A DNA stretch of 64,000 bases from M3007 sp035299505 (GCA_035299505.1 DATGWL010000085.1:1-64000), one strand, 5' to 3'. Numbered from the stretch's first letter, positions 52,652 to 61,273 are shown. Notes: generated by a model from the letters alone, not told the origin. Numbers and translations are program-made.

Positions 52652-53131
52652 ATGTACACTTCAGATCCTCTGTGGCAACGTATTCATGTATATCACCCGG
52701 ACAAACCTGGGGTGGAGCTGAGCTTTTCACAGCGATTGGCCCGAGAGAACGGCTGGAACCGGCGTTTTGCCCTGCGGACTATTGAGGAATACAAACGTTT
52801 TATGTACCTGATTTGCTCGGGTACTACACCAGTTACACCCTCCGAAGCGGTAGATCAGGTGTGGCATTTGCATCTGATCTACAGCAAGTTATACTGGGAT
52901 GACTTTTGCGGTGCAGTATTGCAGCAACCGGTTCATCATACGCCAACGGAAGGCGGTAAAATGGAGCAGGGAAAGTTTGCGCAATACTACAGCGATACCC
53001 TGCAACGCTATCAGGAAACCTTTGGCGAAGCGCCGCCCTCTGATATCTGGCCTCCCCTCAGCAAACGTTTTGGCAAATCGAAATGGCGTTGGGTGGATTT
53101 GAAACGCTTTTGGCTGATTCCAAAATGGTAA
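52652..53131 (+). CDS. Glycine-rich-domain (GRDP)-like protein
   Basis: This 159-aa soluble protein has LARENGWNRRFALRTIEEYKRFMYL and VDQVWHLHLIYSKLYWDDFC, matching the conserved core (VDxVWHxHLLYTxxYWxDFC) I recall for the PF07173-type GRDP family. Despite the family name it is not Gly-rich. It follows the TIGR04222-like gene by 23 nt, probably in one operon. Function unknown. Confidence 0.75.
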   Translation: MYTSDPLWQRIHVYHPDKPGVELSFSQRLARENGWNRRFALRTIEEYKRFMYLICSGTTPVTPSEAVDQVWHLHLIYSKLYWDDFCGAVLQQPVHHTPTEGGKMEQGKFAQYYSDTLQRYQETFGEAPPSDIWPPLSKRFGKSKWRWVDLKRFWLIPKW

Positions 53132-53821
53132 TCAGGTCGGCAAAGCCCAGTTTATGGGCGTTTTGCCATCTTTTACCAGCATGTCGTTGGCCCGGGTAAA
53201 ATGTCCGCATCCCTGAAAGGCATTGCCGGCCAGGGGCGAAGGGTGTGCCGCCTCCAACACATAGTGCCGGCTTTCGTCGATCAACACTTTTTTGGAACGG
53301 GCAAAATTGCCCCAAAGCATGAATACTACCCCGTTTTTCTGCTCGGAAACAGTTCGGATGACCGCATCGGTAAAAGTTTGCCAGCCAATTTTCTGATGGC
53401 TTGCCGGTTTGCGGGCTTCTACGGTTAACATGGCGTTGAGTAGCAGAACCCCTTGTTCAGTCCAGGAACTCAGGTCGCCGTGGGCCGGTGGATCAATGCC
53501 CAGGCTGTTTTTTATTTCTTTGTAAATATTTATTAACGAGGGTGGCGTCTTGATACCGCGCGGTACGGAAAAACACAACCCCATGGCTTCTCCCGGGTTG
53601 TGGTAAGGGTCTTGTCCGAGTATAACTACCTTTACTTTGTCGAAAGGAGTTTTGTTAAAAGCATTGAAAATCAATGGTCCGGGAGGATAAATGGTTCTTC
53701 CGGCCTGTTTTTCTGCAAGCAAAAAAGCCTTGATTTCAGCAAAGTACGGCTGCTGAAATTCCGGCGCCAGTGCTTGTTTCCAGCCTTCTTCTATTTGCAC
53801 ATTGGAAACCGATGTGGACAT
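53132..53821 (-). CDS. ung: Uracil-DNA glycosylase (family 1)
   Basis: This 229-aa enzyme removes uracil from DNA in base-excision repair. It has the water-activating motif VILGQDPYHNPGEAMGLCFSV (catalytic Asp in GQDPYH) and the minor-groove motif EAAHPSPLAGNAFQGCGHF with catalytic His. LLLNAMLTVEARKPASH is typical. The ATG at 53821 (MSTSVSN) gives normal length; upstream sequence in frame overlaps the tRNA. It is convergent with the GRDP gene. Confidence 0.95.
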   Translation of the reverse strand: MSTSVSNVQIEEGWKQALAPEFQQPYFAEIKAFLLAEKQAGRTIYPPGPLIFNAFNKTPFDKVKVVILGQDPYHNPGEAMGLCFSVPRGIKTPPSLINIYKEIKNSLGIDPPAHGDLSSWTEQGVLLLNAMLTVEARKPASHQKIGWQTFTDAVIRTVSEQKNGVVFMLWGNFARSKKVLIDESRHYVLEAAHPSPLAGNAFQGCGHFTRANDMLVKDGKTPINWALPT

Positions 53822-53869
53822 AAAAATTGTTTTGCCCGAAAGGTAAGTGGAACTTTCCGAACGAGTTTT

Positions 53870-53877
53870 TACTTTTG
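53870..53877 (+). promoter_or_regulatory. -7 element of tRNA-Arg
   Basis: TACTTTTG ends exactly 10 nt before the mature tRNA 5' end, the same geometry as tRNA-Gly. It lies inside the ung upstream region on the opposite strand. Confidence 0.7.
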
Positions 53878-53887
53878 CACCGGAAAT

Positions 53888-53960
53888 GGTCCCGTAGCAC
53901 AATGGATAGTGCAACAGATTTCTAATCTGTAGGCTACAGGTTCGACCCCTGTCGGGATCA
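53888..53960 (+). tRNA. tRNA-Arg (anticodon TCT)
   Basis: This 73-nt cloverleaf has an acceptor GGTCCCG/CGGGATC with one wobble, D-arm GCAC...GTGC, anticodon stem ACAGA/TCTGT with loop TTTCTAA. The anticodon at 53921-53923 reads AGA codons. T-arm is ACAGG-TTCGACC-CCTGT. Discriminator A; CCA is not encoded. Confidence 0.95.
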
Positions 53961-53973
53961 CGGAAACGTTTGG

Positions 53974-54003
53974 AGGGCGCTCTGAGTTATGCTCAGGCGC
54001 CCT
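53974..54003. terminator. Hairpin after tRNA-Arg
   Basis: AGGGCGC-TCTGAG pairs with CTCAG-GCGCCCT with a one-base bulge. It lies between tRNA-Arg and the convergent barrel-protein gene; the T-run is weak. Confidence 0.65.
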
Positions 54004-54018
54004 TCGCGTTTGTTGGCC

Positions 54019-54696
54019 TTACAGGATATTGAAGCCAATACCCAGGGTAAGGGTGCGGTTTCGTTGGCTGGTATTCACTACATTTCCTCCCGAATTGGTG
54101 TACTGCACGCCACTTGTTGCCAGGTTTATGCCATGTTGATAGCGTAGCAACGCAGAAAAACGTTTGTGCCGGAATGAAATGCCGGCCACAGCACCAAAAT
54201 CATTGTCCTGTGCATATTGAAAAGCACTGTTATCCAAAGTGTTCCAGTCGCCATCACCTTCCTTAAATCGTTCCTCAAGCCTGCGGCCCCAATAACAACC
54301 CAAAGAAGCGAATAAGCGTTGGTAGGCGCGGTATTCCAGCTGTGGAATGATATCCAGATAATGAAAATGCCAGCGGTTCTCCAGGGGAGAGGTGGCAAAC
54401 CGGAAACCTTTTACGGTATATTGGGCTTCCAGCAATGCGGAAAACCGGTTGTTGAAGGATTTTCGGCCCGCCAGACCCACAAAGTACCCAAACTCTGTGT
54501 TGGTATTGGTGGCTTCGTCGTCCACGAAATAATTTTCCTTAAAAGGCATATTCGTAAGTGTGCCGCCGCCTATCAATCCGAGGTTAAACTTAGATTGATC
54601 AGGTGAGGATTGATCAGGTGAGGATTGATCGGAGCTGGTTTGGCTGAAAGCAGTGAGGGCTGGCAGGCATGCCAGGAGCAACAGGAGTGGTTTCAT
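54019..54696 (-). CDS. Outer-membrane beta-barrel protein (PorT-like)
   Basis: This 225-aa protein has a signal peptide (MKPLLLLLACLPALTAFSQ), then a short Ser/Asp/Gln linker with an in-frame 15-nt repeat, then alternating strands (FNLGLIGGGTLT, FSALLEAQYTVKGFRF, YLDIIPQLEYRAYQ, FASLGCYWG, FGAVAGISFRHKRFSALLRYQHG, RTLTLGIGFNIL). It fits the small PorT/OmpW-like barrel families and ends in a hydrophobic strand. Function unknown. Confidence 0.8.
   Translation of the reverse strand: MKPLLLLLACLPALTAFSQTSSDQSSPDQSSPDQSKFNLGLIGGGTLTNMPFKENYFVDDEATNTNTEFGYFVGLAGRKSFNNRFSALLEAQYTVKGFRFATSPLENRWHFHYLDIIPQLEYRAYQRLFASLGCYWGRRLEERFKEGDGDWNTLDNSAFQYAQDNDFGAVAGISFRHKRFSALLRYQHGINLATSGVQYTNSGGNVVNTSQRNRTLTLGIGFNIL
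54593..54630. repeat. 15-nt in-frame tandem repeat in the barrel gene
   Basis: Two full copies and a partial third of GATTGATCAGGTGAG lie just after the signal peptide and encode repeated SSPDQ. Length changes here keep the frame and alter only the linker. Confidence 0.85.
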
Positions 54697-54751
54697 ATTT
54701 GTGTGTATTAGTTGGTTTCTGTATTCCCTACTCCTGATGCCGCAGAACGTT

Positions 54752-55888
54752 CTAATGGTTGTCCGGGGCCAATAATTTCTCCACCAGCGCTTCCCAACTG
54801 AACCGGCGCTTTTCCTTTTTTACACCTTCTATGAAGGCTTCTTTCCGGTTTTGGGCAAAAAAATCAGCAATAGCCAAGGCAATAGCCTCCGGTTCCGGCG
54901 CTACTACATACCCAGACACCCCATCTGCAACAATTTCCGGCAGCCCGCCAACATTGGTTACCACCATAGGGGTTTCAAAATGATAGGCAATCTGAGAGAT
55001 GCCGCTCTGCGTGGCCGTTCTGTAGGGTTGTACCACCAGGTCTGCCGCAGAAAAATACCATTTCACCAAATCGGCCGGGATAAAATCCTGGAACACATGC
55101 ACCCGGTCTTTCAGACCATGGCGGTCTATGATTTCCTGGTAAAAGGCCCAGTCTTCATAACATTCTCCCGCTACGATGGCATGGATATGGCCAGGCGTAT
55201 GTTGAAGGGCCTCCAGAAGCAGATCCAATCCCTTATACTTACGGATAAATCCAAAAAACAGCACCATTGGTGCGTTTTCCGGCAATTGTAGTTCTTTTCG
55301 TGCTTCCGGGGCGCTCACCGGAACACCGTAGGTGTCGTACACCGGATGCGGTGAAAAACGCACCGGCTTTTGGGTAAATTGCCGGATTTCTTCGCCAACG
55401 GATTTAGACATCACCACAAAATCATTGCAGGCGCCAACAAACCACTTGGCAAAGAGGCGGTCGCCGGGGCGTTTTTCATGTGGTATAATATTGTCTACCA
55501 ATGCTGTTATCCTGCATTTTTTAGCTGAAAACCAGCGTGCAATGCGGAGAACCGTTCCCTGGCTCGGACCCATAAACGGCAGCCAGAACCGGACAATGAT
55601 CTGATCTGGTTGTTCGCGGGCAATTTGCCAGCCTGTTTTGATCCAGTTGAACGGGTTTATGGCATTCAACCTGGTTTTAATTAACAGGTTTTCCGGCGCA
55701 GGATCATCCGTGTACTGCGTTTTGCCCGGAAACAAAAAAGCCGGATACTGCAGGGAAAAAGAGTAAATTATCACCTCGTGCCCGGCTTCCTGAAGCGCCT
55801 GGGCCAATCGCTCCGAAGAAGCGGCAATGCCGCCGCGCAAAGGGTGCGCAGGACTCAGCATCACTATTTTTTTACGAGGTGCAGACAT
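54752..55888 (-). CDS. Glycosyltransferase family 4
   Basis: This 378-aa GT-B enzyme has GGIAASSERLAQALQEAGHEVIIYSF at the N-terminus (acceptor domain) and VLFFGFIRKYKGLDLLLEAL, AIVAGECYEDW and VQPYRTATQSGISQIAYHFETPMVVTNVGGLPEIV in the donor domain. It is predicted cytoplasmic and NDP-sugar dependent. It lies 18 nt before the HMG-CoA-lyase gene stop on the same strand; the functional link is unclear. Confidence 0.87.
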   Translation of the reverse strand: MSAPRKKIVMLSPAHPLRGGIAASSERLAQALQEAGHEVIIYSFSLQYPAFLFPGKTQYTDDPAPENLLIKTRLNAINPFNWIKTGWQIAREQPDQIIVRFWLPFMGPSQGTVLRIARWFSAKKCRITALVDNIIPHEKRPGDRLFAKWFVGACNDFVVMSKSVGEEIRQFTQKPVRFSPHPVYDTYGVPVSAPEARKELQLPENAPMVLFFGFIRKYKGLDLLLEALQHTPGHIHAIVAGECYEDWAFYQEIIDRHGLKDRVHVFQDFIPADLVKWYFSAADLVVQPYRTATQSGISQIAYHFETPMVVTNVGGLPEIVADGVSGYVVAPEPEAIALAIADFFAQNRKEAFIEGVKKEKRRFSWEALVEKLLAPDNH

Positions 55889-55906
55889 AGTGTTAGTTGG
55901 GCTGGA

Positions 55907-56803
55907 CTATTGAAATACTTCGTCGGCCATACGCAGACTTTTGCCGAAGGCAGAACGGTCGAGTCCGGGTTCCACACCTTGTTCATCCAGGAAAAACACG
56001 AGGTTTTCCATGGCCATGTTGCCGGTCAGTTCGTCTTTGGCCATAGGGCAGCCGCCAAAACCACGCAGCGCGCCATCAAAACGCCGGCACCCGCTGAGCC
56101 AGGCCGATTCAATTTTTTCCCGCCAGTTGTGTGGTTGGGTGTGCAAATGGGCTCCGAATTCCACATCCGGGTAGGCGGGAATCAGGTTGCTGAATAAATA
56201 AGAGATGTTTTGCGGGTTGGAACAACCAATGGTGTCCGACAAAGAAAAAATCCGTATACCCAGAGGGACCAGGGTGTTGACCCATTGTTGTACGATTTCC
56301 ACGTTCCAGGGGTCGCCATAAGGATTGCCAAAACCCATGGATATGTATAAAACCAGCGATTTGCCGTGTTTTTGGCAGAGTTCCTGGATGTATTTGGTGC
56401 GTTCCACACTTTCGGCAATACTGGCATTGGTATTGCGTTGCTGGAAGGTTTCGCTGATGCTGAAGGGATATCCCAGGTATTGGATCTCCGGATGCTGGCA
56501 GGCGTCTTCGGCGCCGCGTTCATTGGCCACAATGGCCAGTAATTTGGTCTGCACCCCGCCTAAGTCAAGTTTAGACAACACCTCAGCGGTATCACGCATT
56601 TGCGGGATGGCCTTTGGACTTACAAACGACCCGAAATCAAGCGTATCAAAACCTACCCGAAGCAATTGGTTGATATAAGTCACCTTAACATCGGTAGGAA
56701 TAAAATTATGCAGCCCCTGCATGGCATCACGCGGGCACTCCACTAGTTTAAGCTGGGAAACGGATTGGGTATCGGGCAAGGCAGGAATTATTTGATGAGG
56801 CAA
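55907..56803 (-). CDS. Hydroxymethylglutaryl-CoA lyase-like enzyme
   Basis: This 298-aa TIM-barrel enzyme of the HMGL/DRE-TIM superfamily cleaves HMG-CoA to acetyl-CoA and acetoacetate in leucine or ketone metabolism. Landmarks: KLVECPRDAMQGL near the N-terminus (metal-binding Asp), FGSFVSPKAIPQMRDT, SLSDTIGCSNP, FGAHLHTQPHN with two His, and FDGALRGFGGCPMA with the catalytic Cys loop. The GGCP loop supports lyase over isopropylmalate-synthase relatives. Confidence 0.87.
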   Translation of the reverse strand: MPHQIIPALPDTQSVSQLKLVECPRDAMQGLHNFIPTDVKVTYINQLLRVGFDTLDFGSFVSPKAIPQMRDTAEVLSKLDLGGVQTKLLAIVANERGAEDACQHPEIQYLGYPFSISETFQQRNTNASIAESVERTKYIQELCQKHGKSLVLYISMGFGNPYGDPWNVEIVQQWVNTLVPLGIRIFSLSDTIGCSNPQNISYLFSNLIPAYPDVEFGAHLHTQPHNWREKIESAWLSGCRRFDGALRGFGGCPMAKDELTGNMAMENLVFFLDEQGVEPGLDRSAFGKSLRMADEVFQ

Positions 56804-56837
56804 AAATAAACGTCCCGAGGGAATAAAAGGTTCATTC

Positions 56838-57422
56838 CTAGCCCTGCTCTTTCAGGAACGCTGCGGCTCCGTCCAGTTCATCGTAAAACGCCTGACCGTA
56901 TTTTCTGATCAGGGCATCTTTGACAAAACGGTAAACCGGCACTTTTTCCTTTTCCCCCAGGCTGCAGGCCGCTGAACAGATATCCCAGCGGTCGTAATTC
57001 AGGGCCTCGGAGTCAAAATGTTCGTATTTGGAAACCCGAATTGGGTATAGGTGACAGGAAATGGGCTTCTGGAAATCAATGTCACCGGCTTTCCATGCCA
57101 TTTCAATGCCACATTGCGCAATGCCCAGCGGGTCGTATGTCATGTACGCGCAGGGGCCGCCGTCTATCAGGGTAGTGCCATGTTCGCCCATGCCTTCAAA
57201 CCATTGGTAGGCGCCCTGAGCTTCAATGGCAGCAATGCCGGCCGGGCTCAGGTAAGGTTTTACTTTTTCCAGAATAGACTCCATTATAGCCAGTTCCGCT
57301 TTTTCCAGGGGTGCGCCAAAATCGCCTTCCCAGCAGCATGCGCCTTTGCAGGCAGAGAGGTTGCAGATGAATTGTTGTTCTACAACATCATCGCTGACTA
57401 GTTTATCCTGAACAATGATCAT
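56838..57422 (-). CDS. DUF3109 family Cys-rich protein
   Basis: This 194-aa protein has paired Cys clusters: FICNLSACKGACCWEGDFGAP near the N-terminus, GGPCAYM, AQCGIEMAW, ISCHLYPIRV and WDICSAAC. The CxGxCC start resembles the YkgJ/Fe-S or zinc-binding group. Cytoplasmic, function unknown; many Bacteroidota have one copy. Upstream lies a terminator-like hairpin on the opposite strand. Confidence 0.87.
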   Translation of the reverse strand: MIIVQDKLVSDDVVEQQFICNLSACKGACCWEGDFGAPLEKAELAIMESILEKVKPYLSPAGIAAIEAQGAYQWFEGMGEHGTTLIDGGPCAYMTYDPLGIAQCGIEMAWKAGDIDFQKPISCHLYPIRVSKYEHFDSEALNYDRWDICSAACSLGEKEKVPVYRFVKDALIRKYGQAFYDELDGAAAFLKEQG

Positions 57423-57540
57423 GACGGTTGACGGAAAAATTTATTGGGGCAAAGTTCACATTTCTTTGGCAAAGCGCATCATGGTGACTGACGTTTCAAA
57501 CCGCCTTCAGTAGATAAAACCTTTTGTACGCTTATCCCCG

Positions 57541-57575
57541 GGCCTCGTGTAACCCTTCGCACGAGGCCATTTTTT
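57541..57575 (+). terminator. Terminator-like hairpin without an obvious upstream gene
   Basis: GGCCTCGTG (57541-57549) pairs with CACGAGGCC (57560-57568), followed by A and six Ts on the plus strand. The nearest gene to the left is on the opposite strand and starts at 57422, so no protein gene is terminated here. A small RNA transcribed from within 57423-57540 is one possibility. Confidence 0.6.
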
Positions 57576-57600
57576 ATTTCCAACGGCTTAAAAAATAAAA

Positions 57601-57793
57601 AATGACTATCCGGATATTGTACCCCAGTTCCGCAACTTTCTTCTGCCGATGTTGGCGTCCCCGCCAACATCAACGGCGGAGTGAAATCTTAGATCAATGC
57701 ACTCATTCCACCGCTTCTTGTTGGCGAGGACGCCAACAAGGGAAGTTTTTTCTACTTCTGACCGATTTGGGGTACAGTATCCGGATAGTCATT
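57601..57793. mobile_element. MITE-like element with 26-bp terminal inverted repeats
   Basis: The ends (57601-57626 and 57768-57793, beginning AATGACTATCCGGATA) are inverted repeats with one mismatch. Exact 8-bp copies of AAATAAAA flank the element (57593-57600, 57794-57801), consistent with a target-site duplication, though the site is A-rich. Inside are two smaller hairpins built on TGTTGGCG/CGCCAACA. No transposase; a solo end occurs at 37181. Confidence 0.8.
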
Positions 57794-57832
57794 AAATAAA
57801 ATTCCAAGTTTTGGCAAAATCATAGGCCCGTT

Positions 57833-57866
57833 CTTGGCTGCCTTCGGCTGATTCGTACTAATTTTG
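57833..57866 (+). promoter_or_regulatory. purL promoter
   Basis: CTTG (57833-57836), a 22-bp spacer and TAATTTTG (57859-57866) match the Bacteroidota promoter with one mismatch at -33. Leader about 55-60 nt. Confidence 0.65.
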
Positions 57867-57929
57867 CGGCTTCTTACACTAACTCGGTCCGGAGTTTCTG
57901 AAGCATCCGGCCAATCGCTCAATTATTTC

Positions 57930-60155
57930 ATGGACGTATCCGTCGAAACAGCCAAAAGCCTCGGCCTTACTGCCGAAGAATTTGACAAAATCCAGCAAAT
58001 TCTGGGCCGTATGCCCAACTTCACCGAGCTCAGCATTTTTTCGGTGATGTGGAGTGAACACTGCTCGTACAAAAATTCCATTCTGCAACTCAAAACCCTC
58101 CCGCGCAGCGGCAAACGCCTGCTGGTAGCAGCCGGTGAAGAAAACGCAGGTCTGGTGGATATCGGCGGCGGTCTCGGATGCGTGTTCAAAATTGAGAGCC
58201 ACAACCACCCTTCTGCCATCGAACCCTATCAGGGGGCAGCTACAGGGGTTGGGGGCATCCACCGCGACATCTTTACCATGGGCGCCCGTCCCATCGCATC
58301 ACTGAATTCCCTGCGTTTTGGTACGCCCGACAACCCACGGATGAAAAACCTGGTGCGTGGTGTGGTAAAAGGCATTGGTGATTATGGCAACTGTTTCGGC
58401 GTGCCAACCGTGGGAGGCGAGGTGTATTTCATGCCTTGTTACAACCACGATATTTTGGTAAATGCCATGTCGGCCGGTATTGTAAAAGCCGGTGAAACGG
58501 TGAGCGCAACCGCTGGCGGCCCGGGCAACAAGGTGTTTATTGTGGGGTCTGCCACTGGCAAAGACGGTATCCACGGCGCAACATTTGCCTCCGCAGATTT
58601 GAGCGAAGATTCCCACGAAGATTTGCCGGCAGTTCAGGTGGGCGATCCCTTCCAGGAGAAATTGCTGCTGGAAGCAACGCTGGAAGCCATCAAAACCGGC
58701 GCTGTAGTAGGCATGCAGGATATGGGTGCTGCCGGTATCACCTGCTCTACTTCCGAAATGAGCGCCAAAGCCGGTTGCGGCATGCGTATTGATCTGAGCA
58801 AGGTGCCTACCCGCCAGGCTAACATGAAAGATTGGGAAATTCTGCTCTCCGAAAGTCAGGAGCGCATGCTGATAGTGGTAAAACCTGGTCGCGAAGGTGA
58901 AATTTTGTCCATTTACGAAAAATGGGACCTCCCTTGTGCGGAAATTGGTGAAACCATTGAAGGCGACATCCTGCAATATCATTATGAAGGTAAACTGGCT
59001 GCAGAAGTACCTGCCTACCCGCTCGTGCTGGGCGGAGGCGCGCCTGTGTATGTGCGCGAGCAAAAGCGTCCGGATTACCTCAATGAAATTGCTAAATTTA
59101 ACCTGGATCAAATACCGGTGGCAACAGATTTGAAGGCCGCTGCCCGTAAATTGTGGCATTCTCCAAACCTGGCTTCCAAAAACTGGATCACCCGTCAGTA
59201 CGATTCCATGGTACGAACAGGTACCATGACCACCAACAGGCCCTCCGATGCCGCTGTGGTGTACGTGAAAGGAACTGAAAAAGCCCTGGCGTTGACCACC
59301 GATTGCAACTCTTCCTACGTTTTTGCCGATCCGCACAAGGGTGGCATGATTGCAGTTTCTGAAGCTGCGCGTAATATCGTTTGCGCCGGTGGTGAGCCGG
59401 TGGCCATCACCAACTGCCTGAACTTTGGTAATCCGTACAACCCGGAGGTGTACTACCAGTTTGCAGAAGCCATCCGCGGCATGGGCGATGCCTGTCGCAA
59501 GTTTGAAACCCCGGTAACGGGCGGTAACGTGAGTTTCTACAACCAATATACCAAAGCAGGCCAGACTATTCCGGTGTATCCAACGCCAACCATTGGTATG
59601 CTCGGTTTGCTGGATGATTACAATCGCATCATGACCCTCGATTTCAAATCGGAAGGGGATGCCATTTACCTGATTGGTACCAGCAGGAACGACCTGGGCA
59701 GCAGCGAATACCTGCGCGGTGTATTAGGCGTTGAGTTCAGCCCGTGTCCACATTTCGATCTGGAGGAGGAGTTTGCCATCCAACAGGCCGTTAAAGCGTT
59801 GATTAGTCGGAATTTGGTGCAATCTGCACATGACGTAAGCGATGGCGGCGTTTTGGCCAATCTCATCGAAAGTGCCATGCCACGCGGTTTGGGCTTTGAG
59901 GTTCAGTCACGCGATGGAATCCGTAAAGATGCCTGGCTTTTTGGCGAGGCACAAAGCCGGGTAGTTGTCAGCGTGCGGACAACCCAGATTGAGGAATTTG
60001 AGCGACTTTTGCAAGCGCAAAACGTAGCAAGTGAAAAATTGGGTGTGGTGAAAGGAAATGCGGTGGTGATTGACGGTGAGCACTGGGGTGAGGTTTCTGA
60101 ATGGAAACGCACTTACGAAACGGTGTTGACCGATATCATGACAGCCGAGCAGTAA
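57930..60155 (+). CDS. purL: Phosphoribosylformylglycinamidine synthase subunit PurL
   Basis: This 741-aa cytoplasmic enzyme converts FGAR to FGAM with ATP and ammonia from PurQ. It has the N-terminal MWSEHCSYKNS block, the signature FKIESHNHPSAIEPYQGAATGVGGIHRDIFTMGARP and two related halves (AIRS-type domains), with FGNPYNPEVYYQFAEAIRGMGDACRKFETPVTGGNVSFYNQ in the second. The length is that of the small PurL that needs separate PurS and PurQ, which are not in the window. ATG at 57930 is used. Confidence 0.97.
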   Translation: MDVSVETAKSLGLTAEEFDKIQQILGRMPNFTELSIFSVMWSEHCSYKNSILQLKTLPRSGKRLLVAAGEENAGLVDIGGGLGCVFKIESHNHPSAIEPYQGAATGVGGIHRDIFTMGARPIASLNSLRFGTPDNPRMKNLVRGVVKGIGDYGNCFGVPTVGGEVYFMPCYNHDILVNAMSAGIVKAGETVSATAGGPGNKVFIVGSATGKDGIHGATFASADLSEDSHEDLPAVQVGDPFQEKLLLEATLEAIKTGAVVGMQDMGAAGITCSTSEMSAKAGCGMRIDLSKVPTRQANMKDWEILLSESQERMLIVVKPGREGEILSIYEKWDLPCAEIGETIEGDILQYHYEGKLAAEVPAYPLVLGGGAPVYVREQKRPDYLNEIAKFNLDQIPVATDLKAAARKLWHSPNLASKNWITRQYDSMVRTGTMTTNRPSDAAVVYVKGTEKALALTTDCNSSYVFADPHKGGMIAVSEAARNIVCAGGEPVAITNCLNFGNPYNPEVYYQFAEAIRGMGDACRKFETPVTGGNVSFYNQYTKAGQTIPVYPTPTIGMLGLLDDYNRIMTLDFKSEGDAIYLIGTSRNDLGSSEYLRGVLGVEFSPCPHFDLEEEFAIQQAVKALISRNLVQSAHDVSDGGVLANLIESAMPRGLGFEVQSRDGIRKDAWLFGEAQSRVVVSVRTTQIEEFERLLQAQNVASEKLGVVKGNAVVIDGEHWGEVSEWKRTYETVLTDIMTAEQ

Positions 60156-60208
60156 TCCTTTGCAATACCTGCATTTAACTTGCTGAATTATTTCATAAAT
60201 TCTTGAAA

Positions 60209-61273
60209 ATGAATAAGTTTAAATCCTTGTTTCTGTTAATGCTCCCGCTGGTGGCCATGTTTTTTGCCTGCGATGGCCAGGCCAACGGCCATGCGATCAA
60301 AGGCACGGTTTCCGGCGCATCTAACCTTCAGGTGAACCTGGACATGGCGCATTTCGATCGTTCTACGGTTGGATTGGGCAGGGCCACCTGCGATGCCAAC
60401 GGCGCTTTCGAAATCAAGTCGGAAAAACCCTGGGAAGAAGGGTTGTACCGTTTGAAAATTGGCGCAAAACAGGTGTATTTTATCCTGGACGGTAAAGAGT
60501 CTGTGGTTGACATTAAAGGCGACCTGAGCAGCATTGACCGGATGGAAATGGAAATTACCGGTTCTGAAACCATGAACTGCTATGCAGGCATCATCCGCGA
60601 TTTGATCAAATCGCAGCTGAAAAGCCCGAGCGATGCCAAAGCTTATATTGATCGCGGCTGCACGCCACTCACCAAAGCATTTTTGACCACCCAGCTTTTG
60701 GGTCAGAGTGCGGGCCCGTACATGGCAGATTTTAAAGCACAAAGCGCATCGCTGTCCAGCTCCATGCCTGGTTCAAAATATGCCACAGACTTTGCTACCA
60801 TGGTAACTCGTCTGGAAGCACAGCAAAACCAGATGGCTGCCGAGGAGTCTATTCAGGTTGGTCAACCAGCGCCGGATATCAGCCTGCCGGATCCAACCGG
60901 AAAGGTTCGGACTTTGTCTTCCCTTAAAGGTAAAGTGGTATTGCTCGATTTCTGGGCATCCTGGTGCGGCCCTTGTCGCAAAGCCAATCCACACGTGGTA
61001 GAAGTGTACAACAAGTACAAAGACAAAGGTTTTGATGTGTTCAGCGTATCGCTGGATAAACAAGACGGCAAACAAAAATGGATTGACGCGATCAAACAAG
61101 ACGGATTGGTTTGGCCAAACCACGTGAGCGATCTGCAATTCTGGGATTCTGCTCCGGCAGCTCTTTATGGCGTGCGTTCTATCCCTAAAACCTTCCTGAT
61201 TGGTAAAGACGGCAAAATTGTGGCCGTTAACCCACGCAATAACCTGGAAGAGGAATTGTTGAAAGTACTTTAA
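60209..61273 (+). CDS. TlpA-like thioredoxin lipoprotein with DUF4369 domain
   Basis: This 354-aa putative lipoprotein has signal MNKFKSLFLLMLPLVAMFFAC. The N-terminal DUF4369 region (~25-115: IKGTVSGASNLQVNLDM) is followed by a linker. The C-terminal AhpC/TSA-thioredoxin fold (~215-354) has catalytic WCGPC in LLDFWASWCGPCRKANPHV and cis-Pro in SIPKTFLIGKDG. It probably acts as a periplasmic disulfide reductase. Confidence 0.92.
   Translation: MNKFKSLFLLMLPLVAMFFACDGQANGHAIKGTVSGASNLQVNLDMAHFDRSTVGLGRATCDANGAFEIKSEKPWEEGLYRLKIGAKQVYFILDGKESVVDIKGDLSSIDRMEMEITGSETMNCYAGIIRDLIKSQLKSPSDAKAYIDRGCTPLTKAFLTTQLLGQSAGPYMADFKAQSASLSSSMPGSKYATDFATMVTRLEAQQNQMAAEESIQVGQPAPDISLPDPTGKVRTLSSLKGKVVLLDFWASWCGPCRKANPHVVEVYNKYKDKGFDVFSVSLDKQDGKQKWIDAIKQDGLVWPNHVSDLQFWDSAPAALYGVRSIPKTFLIGKDGKIVAVNPRNNLEEELLKVL

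Larger units (their letters stand above)
57423..57929. other. Non-coding gap with MITE-like element and purL promoter
   Basis: The 507-bp gap between DUF3109 and purL contains a terminator-like hairpin on the plus strand (57541-57575), the MITE-like element (57601-57793) and the purL promoter (57833-57866). Short open frames inside the element are shadows of its palindrome. Confidence 0.7.

Noticed and set aside
57479..57799. Short open frames within the MITE-like element
   Set aside because: They overlap its inverted repeats on both strands, as expected of a palindrome, and show no protein features.
58299..59546. 415-codon minus-strand open frame opposite purL
   Set aside because: It is antisense to a fully conserved PurL; His/Phe/Val-rich sequence is typical of a shadow frame.
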